Assembly (NCBI RefSeq): GCF_021403115.1
Contig: NZ_JAJSSH010000002.1
Location: forward strand, 310,001-374,000
Direction: 5' to 3'
Length of the DNA: 64,000 nt
Origin: Sphingobium sufflavum
GTDB taxonomy: Bacteria > Pseudomonadota > Alphaproteobacteria > Sphingomonadales > Sphingomonadaceae
Positions 40,660-49,248 of the stretch are shown here, one piece after another. The position numbers and the translations under genes are program-made. The first letter of the stretch is position 1. Each line of letters begins with the position of its first letter. Under the pieces are notes generated by a model. That model had not been told where the DNA came from. It saw nothing but the letters and a program-made list of their open reading frames with translations, and did no database searches.

Positions 40660-41826
40660 CTATTTGCCGAAGCCGCGCGGGGCCGCATCGACGATACCGA
40701 CCGCGCCTGTGCCCACTTCCGACACCTCCAGCGCCCGCTCCGCGACGCCGGTGTCGCCAAAGCGGAACGCGCCGTCGAGACCGGCAAAGCCCTCCCGGTC
40801 GTTCAGGCGGCTGGCGGGGAAGGGCGTGCCGACCTTCCAGTCCTGCGCGATGCGCACGGTCAGCAGCACCGCGTCATAACCCAGCGACGCCAGACGATAG
40901 GGCGCGGCTTGATAGCGGGCGCGATATTTGGTCGAGAATTGCCGATAAAGGCCGTCGCTGACGCTGGCGAACCAGGCGCCCTTCATCGCGGGGTTACCCA
41001 GGATGCTCTGGTCGGTGTTCCACAATTCGGTGCCCAGCAGGCGCGCCTTTGCCCCGCCGCCAGCCCGGACCAGCGGTGCGACCTGCACGGCGACCCGGCC
41101 AATGTCCGCGATCAGCAGCGCGTCATAGCTGGACGCGGCGGACAGGCGCTTGACCGCCGCAGCGACCGCGCCCGGCGAGCGGTCGAAGCTCTCCAGCGCG
41201 ACCACCGTGCCGCCCTTGCCGCGCACGGCGTTGAGGAAGGCGTTGCCCGCCCGCTCGCCATAGACGCCCTTGGGCACCAGCGCCGCGAAATCGGTGACGC
41301 CGCGTTCGCGGGCATAGCCGACCACCCGCTCCACCGCCTGCGCCGGGATATAGCCCATCAGGTAGGTGCCGGGCGCGGAGACGCTGGCGTCGTTGGAGAA
41401 GCTGAGCATGGGCACGCCCGCCTGCCGGGTCAGCGGTGCGGCGGCGCGCACATCCTCGGCCGTCAGCGGGCCGAGGATCAGGCGGTTGCCCTCCGCCAGC
41501 GCCCGGCGGGTCGCGGCGGCGACGCCCCCGGCGGCGGCCGTGTCATAGGTGGTGATGCGCACCTGCTCCGTGCGCGTGTCGAACAGCGCCATGGTGGTCG
41601 CGTTGGCGATGGATCGGCCGACGCCCGCATTGGTGCCGCTGAGCGGTACGAGCAGGGCGACGCGGTGGCGCTGCGTATCGGTGGGCAGGGGCGCGATGAC
41701 GTCCGGCCCGCTGGCCGTGGGCGGCGGCGGGGGCGGTGCGCGATCCGGCTTTGGCACGACGGCGCAGCCCGCGAGCGCCGCCACGGCGGTCAGGCCCGCC
41801 AATCGCATCATGGTCTGCCGCATCAT
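40660..41826 (-). CDS. Penicillin-binding protein activator (LpoA-like lipoprotein)
   Basis: An outer-membrane lipoprotein with a periplasmic-binding-protein fold, related to the C-terminal domain of LpoA (LppC), which activates PBP1A in gammaproteobacteria. The lipobox is LAGC with Cys at residue 21. A Pro-rich linker is followed by the binding-protein domain (VALLVPLSGTNAGVGRSIANA to FRFGDTGVAERALEV). Start 41826 is my choice, since it leaves 59 bases to the divergent rsmI. An upstream in-frame ATG at 41874 would leave only 11. The pairing with rsmI is widely conserved. Whether it activates a PBP here is inferred. Confidence 0.88.
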   Translation of the reverse strand: MMRQTMMRLAGLTAVAALAGCAVVPKPDRAPPPPPPTASGPDVIAPLPTDTQRHRVALLVPLSGTNAGVGRSIANATTMALFDTRTEQVRITTYDTAAAGGVAAATRRALAEGNRLILGPLTAEDVRAAAPLTRQAGVPMLSFSNDASVSAPGTYLMGYIPAQAVERVVGYARERGVTDFAALVPKGVYGERAGNAFLNAVRGKGGTVVALESFDRSPGAVAAAVKRLSAASSYDALLIADIGRVAVQVAPLVRAGGGAKARLLGTELWNTDQSILGNPAMKGAWFASVSDGLYRQFSTKYRARYQAAPYRLASLGYDAVLLTVRIAQDWKVGTPFPASRLNDREGFAGLDGAFRFGDTGVAERALEVSEVGTGAVGIVDAAPRGFGK

Positions 41827-41885
41827 GGTCCGCCGCCAAATGGCCGCTTGCGGCTTCCTACCCCTGTCTGTCATTGCTCGGTCCC

Positions 41886-42749
41886 ATGTCCTCTGAAGCA
41901 TCATCCGACGCATCGTCGCGGCTTGCGCCCGGCCTATACATTGTTGCGGGTCCGATCGGCAACTTATCCGACCTGACGCCGAGAGCCGCCGAAATCCTGC
42001 GGTTGGCGGACGTGGTGGCGGTAGAGGATACGCGGGTTTCCGCGAAGCTCCTGCGCCACGCCGGGTCCGATCGGCCCATGATTCCCTACCATGACCATAG
42101 CGACGAGCGGGTGCGAAGCCGTCTGGTGGACCGCATGGCGGGGGAAGCCGTGGCGCTGCTCTGCGACGCCGGAACCCCGCTGATTTCCGACCCCGGATAC
42201 AAGCTGGTGCGAGATGCCCGTGCGGCGGGCCGAGCCGTGACGACCGCGCCCGGCCCCTGCGCGATGATCGCGGCGTTGACCCTGTCGGGCCTGCCCACCG
42301 ACCGTTTCCTGTTCATGGGTTTCCTGCCGAACAAGGAAAAGGCGCGCGGCGACGCGCTGGCGGAGGTCATGGGGTTGCGCGCGACGTTGGTCTTCTATGA
42401 AAGCGGGCCGCGCACGGGCAAGTCGCTGGCCGCCATGGCCGGGGTGCTGGGCGACCGGGAGGCGGCGGTCGCGCGCGAGATCAGCAAGACGTTCGAGGAA
42501 GTGGCGACCGGCACCCTGCTCGAACTGGCGGAGCGGTACGCCGACAATGCCCCGCGCGGCGAGATCGTCATCGTTGTGGGACCGCCCTCCGACGAACCCG
42601 TCGCTGCGGCGGAGGAGGATGTGGACGCCGCCCTGCTCGACGCCATGGCGCGGTTGCCGGCGTCCAAGGCGGCGGGGGAAGTGGCGAAGCGGTTCGGGCT
42701 GGAGCGGCGCGCGCTCTATGACCGGGCGATGGAACTGAAAGAGGGATGA
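41886..42749 (+). CDS. rsmI: 16S rRNA (cytidine1402-2'-O)-methyltransferase RsmI
   Basis: Methylates the 2'-O of C1402, the same nucleotide that RsmH modifies at N4. The 287-residue product has LYIVAGPIGNLSDLTPRA, EDTR, LLCDAGTPLISDPGYKLV and TAPGPCAMIAALTLSGLPTD, the successive family motifs. The window thus encodes both C1402 methyltransferases. It overlaps yraN by ATGA. Confidence 0.97.
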   Translation: MSSEASSDASSRLAPGLYIVAGPIGNLSDLTPRAAEILRLADVVAVEDTRVSAKLLRHAGSDRPMIPYHDHSDERVRSRLVDRMAGEAVALLCDAGTPLISDPGYKLVRDARAAGRAVTTAPGPCAMIAALTLSGLPTDRFLFMGFLPNKEKARGDALAEVMGLRATLVFYESGPRTGKSLAAMAGVLGDREAAVAREISKTFEEVATGTLLELAERYADNAPRGEIVIVVGPPSDEPVAAAEEDVDAALLDAMARLPASKAAGEVAKRFGLERRALYDRAMELKEG

Positions 42750-43114
42750 AGGCGCCCGCACCCCGGCGCGTGAAGGCGGAAAAGCGGGGACGGCAGGCGG
42801 AGCGGCTGTGCGGCTGGTGGTTGCGGCTGAAAGGCTGGTCGATCCTCGACCGGCGGGTGCGGACCCCGGCGGGGGAGATCGACCTGATCGCGCGGCGCGG
42901 CTCCATGGTCGCCTTTGTCGAGGTGAAGGCGCGCGGGAATGATGCGGACCTCGACCTTGCCATCGACGAGCGGCGGCTGGCGCGGGTCGCGCGGGCGGCG
43001 GAAAGTGTCGCGCATCTCTATTGCGCGCCGGGCGACGACATGCGGATCGACGTGATGCTCCTTGCGCCGGGGCGTCCGCCGCGCCATCTGGCGAATGTCT
43101 GGCATGGTGGCTGA
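42746..43114 (+). CDS. YraN family (UPF0102) nuclease-like protein
   Basis: A 122-residue PD-(D/E)XK-fold protein with RGRQAERLCGWWLRLKGW, the E-I-D and EVKAR catalytic pattern (GEIDLIARRG, then FVEVKAR). The family is commonly found beside rsmI and gshB, but its biological role is unresolved. The Holliday-junction resolvase idea rests on fold similarity. Confidence 0.93.
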   Translation: MKAPAPRRVKAEKRGRQAERLCGWWLRLKGWSILDRRVRTPAGEIDLIARRGSMVAFVEVKARGNDADLDLAIDERRLARVARAAESVAHLYCAPGDDMRIDVMLLAPGRPPRHLANVWHGG

Positions 43115-43207
43115 TTACCGCTCTGCCCGGACATAGCGGGCGGGAACGGACCACCGTATCGACCATGGCATCCCATGCCCCGGCCGGGCAAATGGAAGAG
43201 AAATATT

Positions 43208-44182
43208 ATGAGCCTGAAAGTCGCGATGCAGATGGACCCGATGGAGGGGATCAACATCGGGGGCGATTCGACCTTCCACATCATGCTGTCGGCGCAGGCG
43301 CGAGGGCATAGCCTCTATCATTATCGCCCGGACGACCTGACATGGACCGGCGAGCGCCTGATCGCGCAGGCGCGTCCGGTGACGGTGCAGAAGGTCGCTG
43401 GCGATCATTTCACCTTTGGCGATCCGGTGCGGCTCGACCTGGGCCGGGACATCGACGTGGTGTGGATGCGGCAGGATCCGCCCTTCGACCTCAGCTACAC
43501 CACCGCCACCCATCTGCTGGAACGGATCGAGGGGGAGACGCTGGTCGTCAACAATCCCGGTTCCGTGCGCAACGCGCCCGAAAAGCTGTTCGTGCTGGAT
43601 TATGCGCGGTTCATGCCGCCGACCATGATTACCCGCAGCCTTGCCGAAACGCGCGCCTTCCTGGCGCAGCATGGCGAGATTGTGGTGAAGCCGCTCTATG
43701 GCAATGGCGGCGTCGCGGTGTTCCATATCGGCAGCGATGGCAAAAATCTGGCGAGCCTCGTGGAAATGTTCTCCGAGCGGTGGGTTGAACCCTTCATGGT
43801 GCAGGCCTTCATCCGCGACGTGGCGTCAGGTGACAAGCGTATCGTGCTGGTCGACGGCGAGGTCGCGGGCGCCGTCAACCGCATCCCCGGCAGCGGCGAA
43901 ATCCGCTCCAACCTGGCGGTCGGCGGCAAGGCGGCGAAGACCGAACTGACGCCGCAGGAGCAGGAAATCTGCGCCATCCTCGGCCCGGAATTGAAGGCGC
44001 GGGGCCTGTTGTTCGTCGGCATCGACGTGATCGGCGGCAAATGGCTGACGGAGATCAACGTGACCTCCCCCACCGGCATCGTCGCCATCGACGCCTTCAA
44101 CGGCAGCGATACCGGCGCGCTGATCTGGGACGCCATCGACGCGCGCCTCTCCGCACGCGCGGAGGCAGCGTCCGCGACGTGA
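43208..44182 (+). CDS. gshB: Glutathione synthetase
   Basis: ATP-grasp enzyme adding glycine to gamma-glutamylcysteine. The 324-residue product starts MSLKVAMQMDPMEGINIGGD, as in the GshB family, and has DPPFDLSYTTATHLLE, NNPGSVRNAPEK, VVKPLYGNGG and EINVTSPTG. ATG 43208 is preferred over an in-frame 43175 by family length and an upstream AAGAGA. Confidence 0.97.
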   Translation: MSLKVAMQMDPMEGINIGGDSTFHIMLSAQARGHSLYHYRPDDLTWTGERLIAQARPVTVQKVAGDHFTFGDPVRLDLGRDIDVVWMRQDPPFDLSYTTATHLLERIEGETLVVNNPGSVRNAPEKLFVLDYARFMPPTMITRSLAETRAFLAQHGEIVVKPLYGNGGVAVFHIGSDGKNLASLVEMFSERWVEPFMVQAFIRDVASGDKRIVLVDGEVAGAVNRIPGSGEIRSNLAVGGKAAKTELTPQEQEICAILGPELKARGLLFVGIDVIGGKWLTEINVTSPTGIVAIDAFNGSDTGALIWDAIDARLSARAEAASAT

Positions 44183-44186
44183 CGGC

Positions 44187-44792
44187 ATGACGGAGTGGAT
44201 CGTCACCCTGATCGACGCCGGGGGCTATTGGGGCATCGCCCTGCTGATGGTGATCGAGAATGTCTTTCCGCCGATCCCGTCGGAACTCATCATGGGTATC
44301 GGCGGGATTCGCGTCGGGCAGGGGCGGATGGACATGCTGCCCCTGCTGATCTTTGCCACGATCGGCAGCACGCTGGGCAATTATGTCTGGTATCTGATCG
44401 GCCGGGCGCTGGGCTTTCACCGCCTGCGCCCGCTGGTGGACCGCTGGGGCCGGGTGCTGACGCTGGAATGGCGTGACGTGCGGAAGATCAACCTGCTGTT
44501 CCGCAAATATGGGCCGGGCATCGTGTTCGTGTTCCGTTTCATGCCGGCGTTCCGGACTATGGTTTCGCTACCCGCGGGGCTGTTCCGCATGGGGCATGTG
44601 CGCTTCCTGATCTGGACGGCGGCGGGCGCGCTGATCTGGAACATCATATTGGCGGGCGGCGGTTGGTGGCTGGGCAGCCGGATCACGCGGATCGACGATT
44701 ATCTCGGCCCGGTCAGCACGGCCGTCGTGGTGCTGGCGGTGGTCGCCTATGTCTGGCGCTTCCTGACGTGGAAGCCCTATTCGGCGGATTAG
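44187..44792 (+). CDS. DedA family membrane protein
   Basis: A 201-residue SNARE-associated/DedA family protein with four to five membrane helices. Key motifs are ENVFPPIPSELIM, GNYVWYLIGRALG, and FRFMPAFRTMVSLPAG then GHVRFLIWTAAGALIWN. DedA proteins act in undecaprenyl-phosphate or phospholipid flipping. The gene is four bases after gshB, so likely in the same transcript. Confidence 0.93.
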   Translation: MTEWIVTLIDAGGYWGIALLMVIENVFPPIPSELIMGIGGIRVGQGRMDMLPLLIFATIGSTLGNYVWYLIGRALGFHRLRPLVDRWGRVLTLEWRDVRKINLLFRKYGPGIVFVFRFMPAFRTMVSLPAGLFRMGHVRFLIWTAAGALIWNIILAGGGWWLGSRITRIDDYLGPVSTAVVVLAVVAYVWRFLTWKPYSAD

Positions 44793-44896
44793 ACGCGTTT
44801 TCCAGGCAGGTGGAATCACCTGCTGACTCGGAGAACGCGCCAAACCAAAAACTGAGAGTAGCCGGTCCGATGCAATCGGATCGGAAACGGCTCTAG
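44793..44896. repeat. Interspersed double-palindrome element abutting the xerC stop
   Basis: Two stem modules. Module 1: outer arms 44794-44803 and 44830-44839 (CGCGTTTTCC type, one G-U) around a perfect inner stem 44806-44812/44817-44823. A CCAAACCAAAAACT linker follows. Module 2: TCCGAT/ATCGGA (44866-44871, 44875-44880) within AGAG-GCCG and CGGC-TCT arms. The layout resembles the abundant palindromic repeats of rhizobial and other alphaproteobacterial genomes. Its last bases CTA supply the xerC stop codon. Confidence 0.85.
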
Positions 44897-45786
44897 GCCC
44901 GCGGGTGGGCGTTGCGATAGACGTCGAGCAGATGGGCGGCGTCCACCTGCGTATAGATTTGCGTCGAGGACAGGCTGGCATGGCCCAGCAATTCCTGAAG
45001 CGAGCGCAGGTCTGCGCCCCGGCCCAGCAGGTGCGTCGCGAAACTGTGGCGCAGCGCATGGGGGGTGGTGCGGTCCGACAGGCCCAGCCGGACCCGCGCT
45101 CCGCGCACCGATTTGCGCACGATACCGGCATCGAGAGGCCCGCCGCGCGCGCCCCGGAACAGCGGTTCGTCTTTGGCGGTGCCATAGGGGCATAGTCGTG
45201 CATAGTCGGCGATCGCCTGCGCGACCTGGGGCAGGAGGGGGACCAGCCGGGTCTTCCCCCGTTTGCCGGTGACGCGCAGCACGTCCGCCGGGGGCAGGAT
45301 CGCGCCGGTCAGCGACAGCGCCTCCCCAATGCGCAGGCCCGCGCCATAGAGCAACAGCAGGATCGCCCAGTCGCGCGCCGCGATCCACGGCTCGCGCGCC
45401 TCGTCCGCCACATCCTCCGCCAGTGCAATCGCATCGTCCGGGCTGATCGGTCGGGGGATGCCGGGCTTGACGCGGGGGCCGCGCAGGGTGGGGATGCTGC
45501 CATCCTCCCCGCCCTGAAAGCGCAGGAAGGCCCGCACTGCCGACAGTTCGCGCGCGGTGGAGGCATTGCCGATCCCCTCCGCCCGGCGGGAGGCGACATA
45601 GGCGCGCAGGTCCGACGGGGTGAGCGCGGCCAGCGCGGCCTGATCCGCAACGCCGCCCGTGTCCGCCATCCAGTTGAGCAGCCGCTGCGCCGTCGCCATA
45701 TAGGCGCGCACCGTATGCACGGAACGCCGCCGGTCGAGGGCGAGATGGTCGTGCCATCCAGCGATGAGGGGGGAGGGAAGGGACAT
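44893..45786 (-). CDS. xerC: Tyrosine recombinase XerC
   Basis: Site-specific recombinase resolving chromosome dimers at dif with XerD. The 297-residue product has an N-terminal SAM-like domain and a full catalytic set: R152 (GAGLRIGEAL), K175, H243 and R246 (HALRHSFATHLL), H269 and nucleophile Y278 (QIYTQV). Its stop codon is contributed by the downstream repeat element and a related element lies just upstream of the start. It is a chromosomal housekeeping type rather than a phage integrase. Confidence 0.94.
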   Translation of the reverse strand: MSLPSPLIAGWHDHLALDRRRSVHTVRAYMATAQRLLNWMADTGGVADQAALAALTPSDLRAYVASRRAEGIGNASTARELSAVRAFLRFQGGEDGSIPTLRGPRVKPGIPRPISPDDAIALAEDVADEAREPWIAARDWAILLLLYGAGLRIGEALSLTGAILPPADVLRVTGKRGKTRLVPLLPQVAQAIADYARLCPYGTAKDEPLFRGARGGPLDAGIVRKSVRGARVRLGLSDRTTPHALRHSFATHLLGRGADLRSLQELLGHASLSSTQIYTQVDAAHLLDVYRNAHPRA

Positions 45787-45798
45787 GCAGAGGACAGT

Positions 45799-45870
45799 CT
45801 AGAGCCTTTTCCCAGTGCGTGAAAACGCTCCTGTGTTTCGATGCCGCATTTTCCGGGTCGTCGACCGTAA
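45799..45870. repeat. Second palindromic element, upstream of xerC, inverted relative to the first
   Basis: Begins CTAGAGCCTTTTCC, matching the CTAGAGCCGTTTCC read on the minus strand at the other end of xerC. A stem of GAGC and TTTTC with GAAAA and GCTC is visible, followed by a linker and CGCATTTTCCGG, again paralleling the first element. The right boundary is approximate. Confidence 0.65.
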
Positions 45871-46051
45871 AAGAGGCAACGGGGAGATGCCCTGACCCGC
45901 GCAAAAGCCGAGGTCATCCATCTTTGGGACAGGTGGGACACATCGGCCAGGTGCGACCAAAGTCGCAATTGTTCCTGATGATATTTTAAGTCATTCGGAG
46001 GAGTATGGGAAGCAAGGAAAGGCGGCACAGCCTTCCACAGGAGATGATGCG

Positions 46052-46213
46052 ATGATCGCACGCAATTCTGCGGCCGCTCAGGCGTGGCAGGGTGTTGAAG
46101 ACGACCAGATCGGACCGCAGGTGCTGAGCGCCCTGCCTGTGGCTCTGGCGATCGGCGGGCTGGTGCTGGCCAGTGTTCTTGCGATGATCGGCATGGCCAT
46201 CCTGCGCATGTGA
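46052..46213 (+). CDS. Small single-span membrane protein, 53 residues
   Basis: AGGAG at 46039-46043 sits eight bases before the ATG. The product has a polar N-terminal half (MIARNSAAAQAWQGVEDDQ) and a C-terminal membrane helix at about residues 25-51 (VLSALPVALAIGGLVLASVL and on). No cysteine, no signal-peptidase site evident. Flanked by long noncoding DNA on the left and a surface protein gene on the right. I recognise no family, but a good ribosome-binding site and a full-length hydrophobic helix support it as real. Confidence 0.6.
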   Translation: MIARNSAAAQAWQGVEDDQIGPQVLSALPVALAIGGLVLASVLAMIGMAILRM

Positions 46214-46252
46214 CCATCGACACAGCGGCGCAACAAATGGCGATCCCCTGCG

Positions 46253-46258
46253 TATAGT
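46253..46258 (+). promoter_or_regulatory. Possible -10 element for the glycine-zipper gene
   Basis: TATAGT at 46253-46258, with GCAACA 17 bases upstream as a poor -35. The distance to the ATG at 46301 is 42 bases. Confidence 0.4.
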
Positions 46259-46300
46259 CTTTCGATAGGAGCCGCATCCGGCGGCACGGGAAGACGAGCC

Positions 46301-46591
46301 ATGAAAAGAGCATATGGACAGGCGGCCTTGATGGCCCTCGCGGCGGTCGGCATGACCATCTCCGTACCGGCGGACGCCAAGAAAAAGCATCACAGCACCA
46401 AGGTTGCCAAGAAGAACGACCATGGCAATTGCCTGCGCTTCAACAAGACCACCGGCACGGCGGCCGGTGCGGTGGCGGGCGGCGTGCTGGGCAATGTCGT
46501 TCTGGGCGGCACCGGCGGCACCATTGCGGGCGCGGCGGCGGGCGGTCTGGCGGGGCATGAACTGTCCACCAATCGCCGCAAACGCTGCTGA
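46301..46591 (+). CDS. Exported glycine-zipper 2TM protein
   Basis: The 96-residue product has a signal peptide (cleavage after about residue 26, VPADA), a Lys/His-rich stretch, and a glycine-zipper hairpin (GTAAGAVAGGVLGNVVLGG then GTIAGAAAGGLAGHEL), as in the 17-kDa surface antigen/OsmB-like families of outer-membrane or envelope proteins. Two cysteines are present, one at the extreme C-terminus. Role probably envelope-related; no partner identified. Confidence 0.85.
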   Translation: MKRAYGQAALMALAAVGMTISVPADAKKKHHSTKVAKKNDHGNCLRFNKTTGTAAGAVAGGVLGNVVLGGTGGTIAGAAAGGLAGHELSTNRRKRC

Positions 46592-46600
46592 TCCTTCAGC

Positions 46601-46873
46601 CTACAGCAGGAACCAGCCGATCATCGCTCCCGCCTGAAGGCAGGCGATGACCTGCAACCTGATCGAGAAGGGCTGCTTGCGCGTCTTGTGGCGGAACAGG
46701 TTTCGGGCCAGAAACGCGCCGGGGCTGCCTCCGATCAATACCAGCGCGAGAAGATGGCTTTCCGCGATCCTGCGATCCCCCCGGACGGCGCGTCGCTTGT
46801 CCTGCCAGAAGCGCAGCATGGTATAGGCGTTGAGCGCGAGGAAGAGGGGCAGGACGATCAGGATGGTTGGCAT
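46601..46873 (-). CDS. DUF1294 membrane protein
   Basis: The 90-residue product has an N-terminal helix (ILIVLPLFLALNAYTMLRFW), the family block DKRRAVRGDRRIAESHLL followed by LIGGSPGAFLARNLFRHKTRKQPF, and a C-terminal helix. DUF1294 proteins are small inner-membrane proteins of unknown function. Convergent with the glycine-zipper gene, with only nine bases between stops. Confidence 0.9.
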   Translation of the reverse strand: MPTILIVLPLFLALNAYTMLRFWQDKRRAVRGDRRIAESHLLALVLIGGSPGAFLARNLFRHKTRKQPFSIRLQVIACLQAGAMIGWFLL

Positions 46874-46983
46874 CGACGCCCTTATCGGGAGGGAGGGTTA
46901 ATCCTTTCTTTCCGGGGGTTGGGCCAGGGGTCGGGGCATATGACGGACCGGGCGCCATCTTCGCCCCGCATTGATCCCCCGCA

Positions 46984-47012
46984 TTGATCCGCTGTGCCAA
47001 AATGCGTATAGC
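46984..47012 (+). promoter_or_regulatory. Strong sigma-70-type promoter upstream of argD
   Basis: TTGATC (46984-46989), 17-base spacer, TATAGC (47007-47012). Expected transcription start near 47019. A terminator hairpin follows within 15-35 bases. Confidence 0.6.
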
Positions 47013-47031
47013 GCACATTCCCACCGGAACG

Positions 47032-47055
47032 GGCGGCCCTGATGGCCGCCTTTTT
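47032..47055 (+). terminator. Intrinsic terminator/attenuator in the argD leader
   Basis: GGCGGCC (47032-47038) and GGCCGCC (47044-47050) around a five-base loop, then TTTTT. It lies between the promoter at 46984-47012 and the argD ATG at 47105. Flanking bases (AACGG at 47028-47032 with CCGTT at 47056-47060, and CCCAC with GTGGG further out) can extend the stem or compete with it. Confidence 0.7.
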
Positions 47056-47104
47056 CCGTTTGTGGGCATGACTATCCATGGCTGATCGAAAGGAAGCCGC
47101 CCCC

Positions 47105-48304
47105 ATGTCCGACAAGCCCATTACCCCCCTGATGCCCGTCTACCCCCGGTGCGACGTGCGTCCGGTGCGAGGCGAGGGCTGCTACCTGATCGGGGAGCGT
47201 GGCGAACGCTATCTGGACTTTGCGAGCGGCATTGCGGTCAACGCGCTGGGCCATGGCCATCCGGTTCTGGTCAAGGCGATCGCGGAGCAGGCGGCGACGC
47301 TGATGCACGTCTCCAACCTCTATGGCAGCCCGCAGGGTGAAGCCTATGCCCAACGGCTGGTCGATGCGACCTTTGCCGATACGGTGTTCTTCACCAACAG
47401 CGGTGCGGAGGCGGTGGAGTGCGCGATCAAGACCGCCCGTCGCTATCATTATGCCAATGGCAACCCGGAGCGGGGCACGCTCATCACCTTCAACAACGCC
47501 TTCCATGGCCGGACGCTGGGCACTATCTCCGCGACCAACCAGCCGAAGATGCGCGATGGGTTCGAGCCGCTGCTGCCCGGTTTCCGCTACGCGCCATTCA
47601 ACGACCTCGACGCGGCGCTGAGCCAGGTCGATCTGAACACCGCCGGCTTCCTGCTGGAGCCGGTGCAGGGCGAAGGCGGCCTGCTGCCCGCGACACCGGA
47701 GTTCCTGAAGGGGCTGCGCGCGTTTGCGGACAAGCATGGCCTGCTTCTGGTGCTGGACGAGGTGCAGTCCGGCTTTGCTCGGACGGGCAAGATGTACGCC
47801 TATGAGCATTATGGCATCACGCCCGATATCATGGCGACCGCCAAGGGTATCGGCGGTGGCTTCCCCATGGGCGCCTGCCTCGCCACCGCGGAAGCGGCCA
47901 AGGGCATGGTGTTCGGCACCCATGGCTCCACCTATGGCGGCAACCCGCTCGCCATGGCGGTGGGCAGCGCGGTACTGGACGTGGTGCAGGGCGAGGGCTT
48001 CCTCGACCATGTTAACGCGATGGGCGATCGGATCCGCGCCAGCCTGGAGCAACTGATCCCCAACCATGATGAACTGTTCGATTCGGTGCGCGGTCTGGGC
48101 CTGATGATCGGCCTGCGCCTGAAGGTGGAGCCGCGCGACTTCGTGGCGCATCTGCGCGATAATCACGGCCTGCTGACCGTGTCGGGCGGCGACAATATCG
48201 TGCGTATCCTGCCGCCGCTGGTGGTCGAGGAAAGCCATATCGCGGAGTTTATCGAGAAGCTTTCGGCAGGGGCGGCGAGCTATAAGCTCCCGGTTCCGGC
48301 GTGA
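47105..48304 (+). CDS. argD: Acetylornithine/succinyldiaminopimelate aminotransferase
   Basis: Class III PLP aminotransferase of arginine (and possibly lysine/DAP) synthesis. The 399-residue product has [34 protein letters not shown] and the PLP lysine K247 in [16 protein letters not shown] 47105 ([13 protein letters not shown]) fits the family start. An in-frame ATG at 47078 is less likely. Overlaps argF by GTGA. Confidence 0.95.
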   Translation: MSDKPITPLMPVYPRCDVRPVRGEGCYLIGERGERYLDFASGIAVNALGHGHPVLVKAIAEQAATLMHVSNLYGSPQGEAYAQRLVDATFADTVFFTNSGAEAVECAIKTARRYHYANGNPERGTLITFNNAFHGRTLGTISATNQPKMRDGFEPLLPGFRYAPFNDLDAALSQVDLNTAGFLLEPVQGEGGLLPATPEFLKGLRAFADKHGLLLVLDEVQSGFARTGKMYAYEHYGITPDIMATAKGIGGGFPMGACLATAEAAKGMVFGTHGSTYGGNPLAMAVGSAVLDVVQGEGFLDHVNAMGDRIRASLEQLIPNHDELFDSVRGLGLMIGLRLKVEPRDFVAHLRDNHGLLTVSGGDNIVRILPPLVVEESHIAEFIEKLSAGAASYKLPVPA

Positions 48305-49248
48305 GTGGCGCGGCCAAAGGGGCGCGGCACTTCCTGAACCTGTCCGACGCGGGCGGGGATGCGCTGGCCGCGATGATCGGCGACGCCATCGACCGTAAGG
48401 GTGCGCGGCAGGGCCTGCCCAAGGGGGCGGTGGATCGCGACGCGCCGCTGGCGGGCCGCACGCTGGCGATGATCTTCGAGAAGAACTCGACCCGCACCCG
48501 CGTGTCCTTCGACATGGCGATCCGGCAACTGGGCGGCACTTCGCTGATCCTCGACGGCGGCACCAGCCAGTTGGGCCGGGGCGAGACGGTGGCGGACACC
48601 GCCCGCGTGCTGTCCCGCATGTGCGACGCCATCATGATCCGCACCGACGACCATGCCAAGATCGAGGAGATGGCGCGCCACGCGACCGTTCCCGTCATCA
48701 ACGGCCTGACCGACCTGTCGCACCCGTGCCAGATCGTCGCGGACCTGCTGACCGTCATCGAGCATGGGCTGGCCCTGCCGGGCAGCCAGTGGGCGTGGCT
48801 GGGCGACGGCAATAATGTGCTGCACTCGATCATCGAGGCGGCGGGCCTGATGAAGTTCGATGTCCGCATCGGCTGCCCGGAAGGCTATGATCCCGACCCG
48901 GCCTTCATCGCGGAGGCCGAAAAGGCGGGCGCGCGCATCACCCTCAGCCGCGATGCGGCGACGGCGGCCAGCGGAGCGGATGTTGTCGTGACCGACACCT
49001 GGATCAGCATGGGCCAGTCCCATGCCGAGGAGAAGCTGGCGGCGATGATGCCCTATCAGGTGACGGAGGCGCTGATGGCGCTGGCAAAGCCGGACGCGAA
49101 ATTCCTCCACTGCCTCCCCGCCCACCGCGAGGAGGAGGTGGTGAGCGCTGTCATCGACGGGCCGCAGTCGCTGATCTGGGACGAAGCGGAAAACCGCCTG
49201 CACGCCCAGAAATCCGTCCTGCTCTGGGCCTTCGGTCTGCTGGGATGA
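48301..49248 (+). CDS. argF: Ornithine carbamoyltransferase
   Basis: Makes citrulline from ornithine and carbamoyl phosphate. The 315-residue product has the carbamoyl-phosphate motif STRTR in [26 protein letters not shown] and the ornithine-site [11 protein letters not shown]. Starts with GTG overlapping the argD stop, so the two are translationally coupled. Confidence 0.97.
   Translation: MSGAAKGARHFLNLSDAGGDALAAMIGDAIDRKGARQGLPKGAVDRDAPLAGRTLAMIFEKNSTRTRVSFDMAIRQLGGTSLILDGGTSQLGRGETVADTARVLSRMCDAIMIRTDDHAKIEEMARHATVPVINGLTDLSHPCQIVADLLTVIEHGLALPGSQWAWLGDGNNVLHSIIEAAGLMKFDVRIGCPEGYDPDPAFIAEAEKAGARITLSRDAATAASGADVVVTDTWISMGQSHAEEKLAAMMPYQVTEALMALAKPDAKFLHCLPAHREEEVVSAVIDGPQSLIWDEAENRLHAQKSVLLWAFGLLG

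Noticed and set aside
44793-45870. Prophage or integron indicated by a tyrosine recombinase between inverted repeats
   Set aside because: The recombinase has the sequence and length of chromosomal XerC, there are no phage genes or cassettes nearby, and the repeats are short palindromes without transposase.
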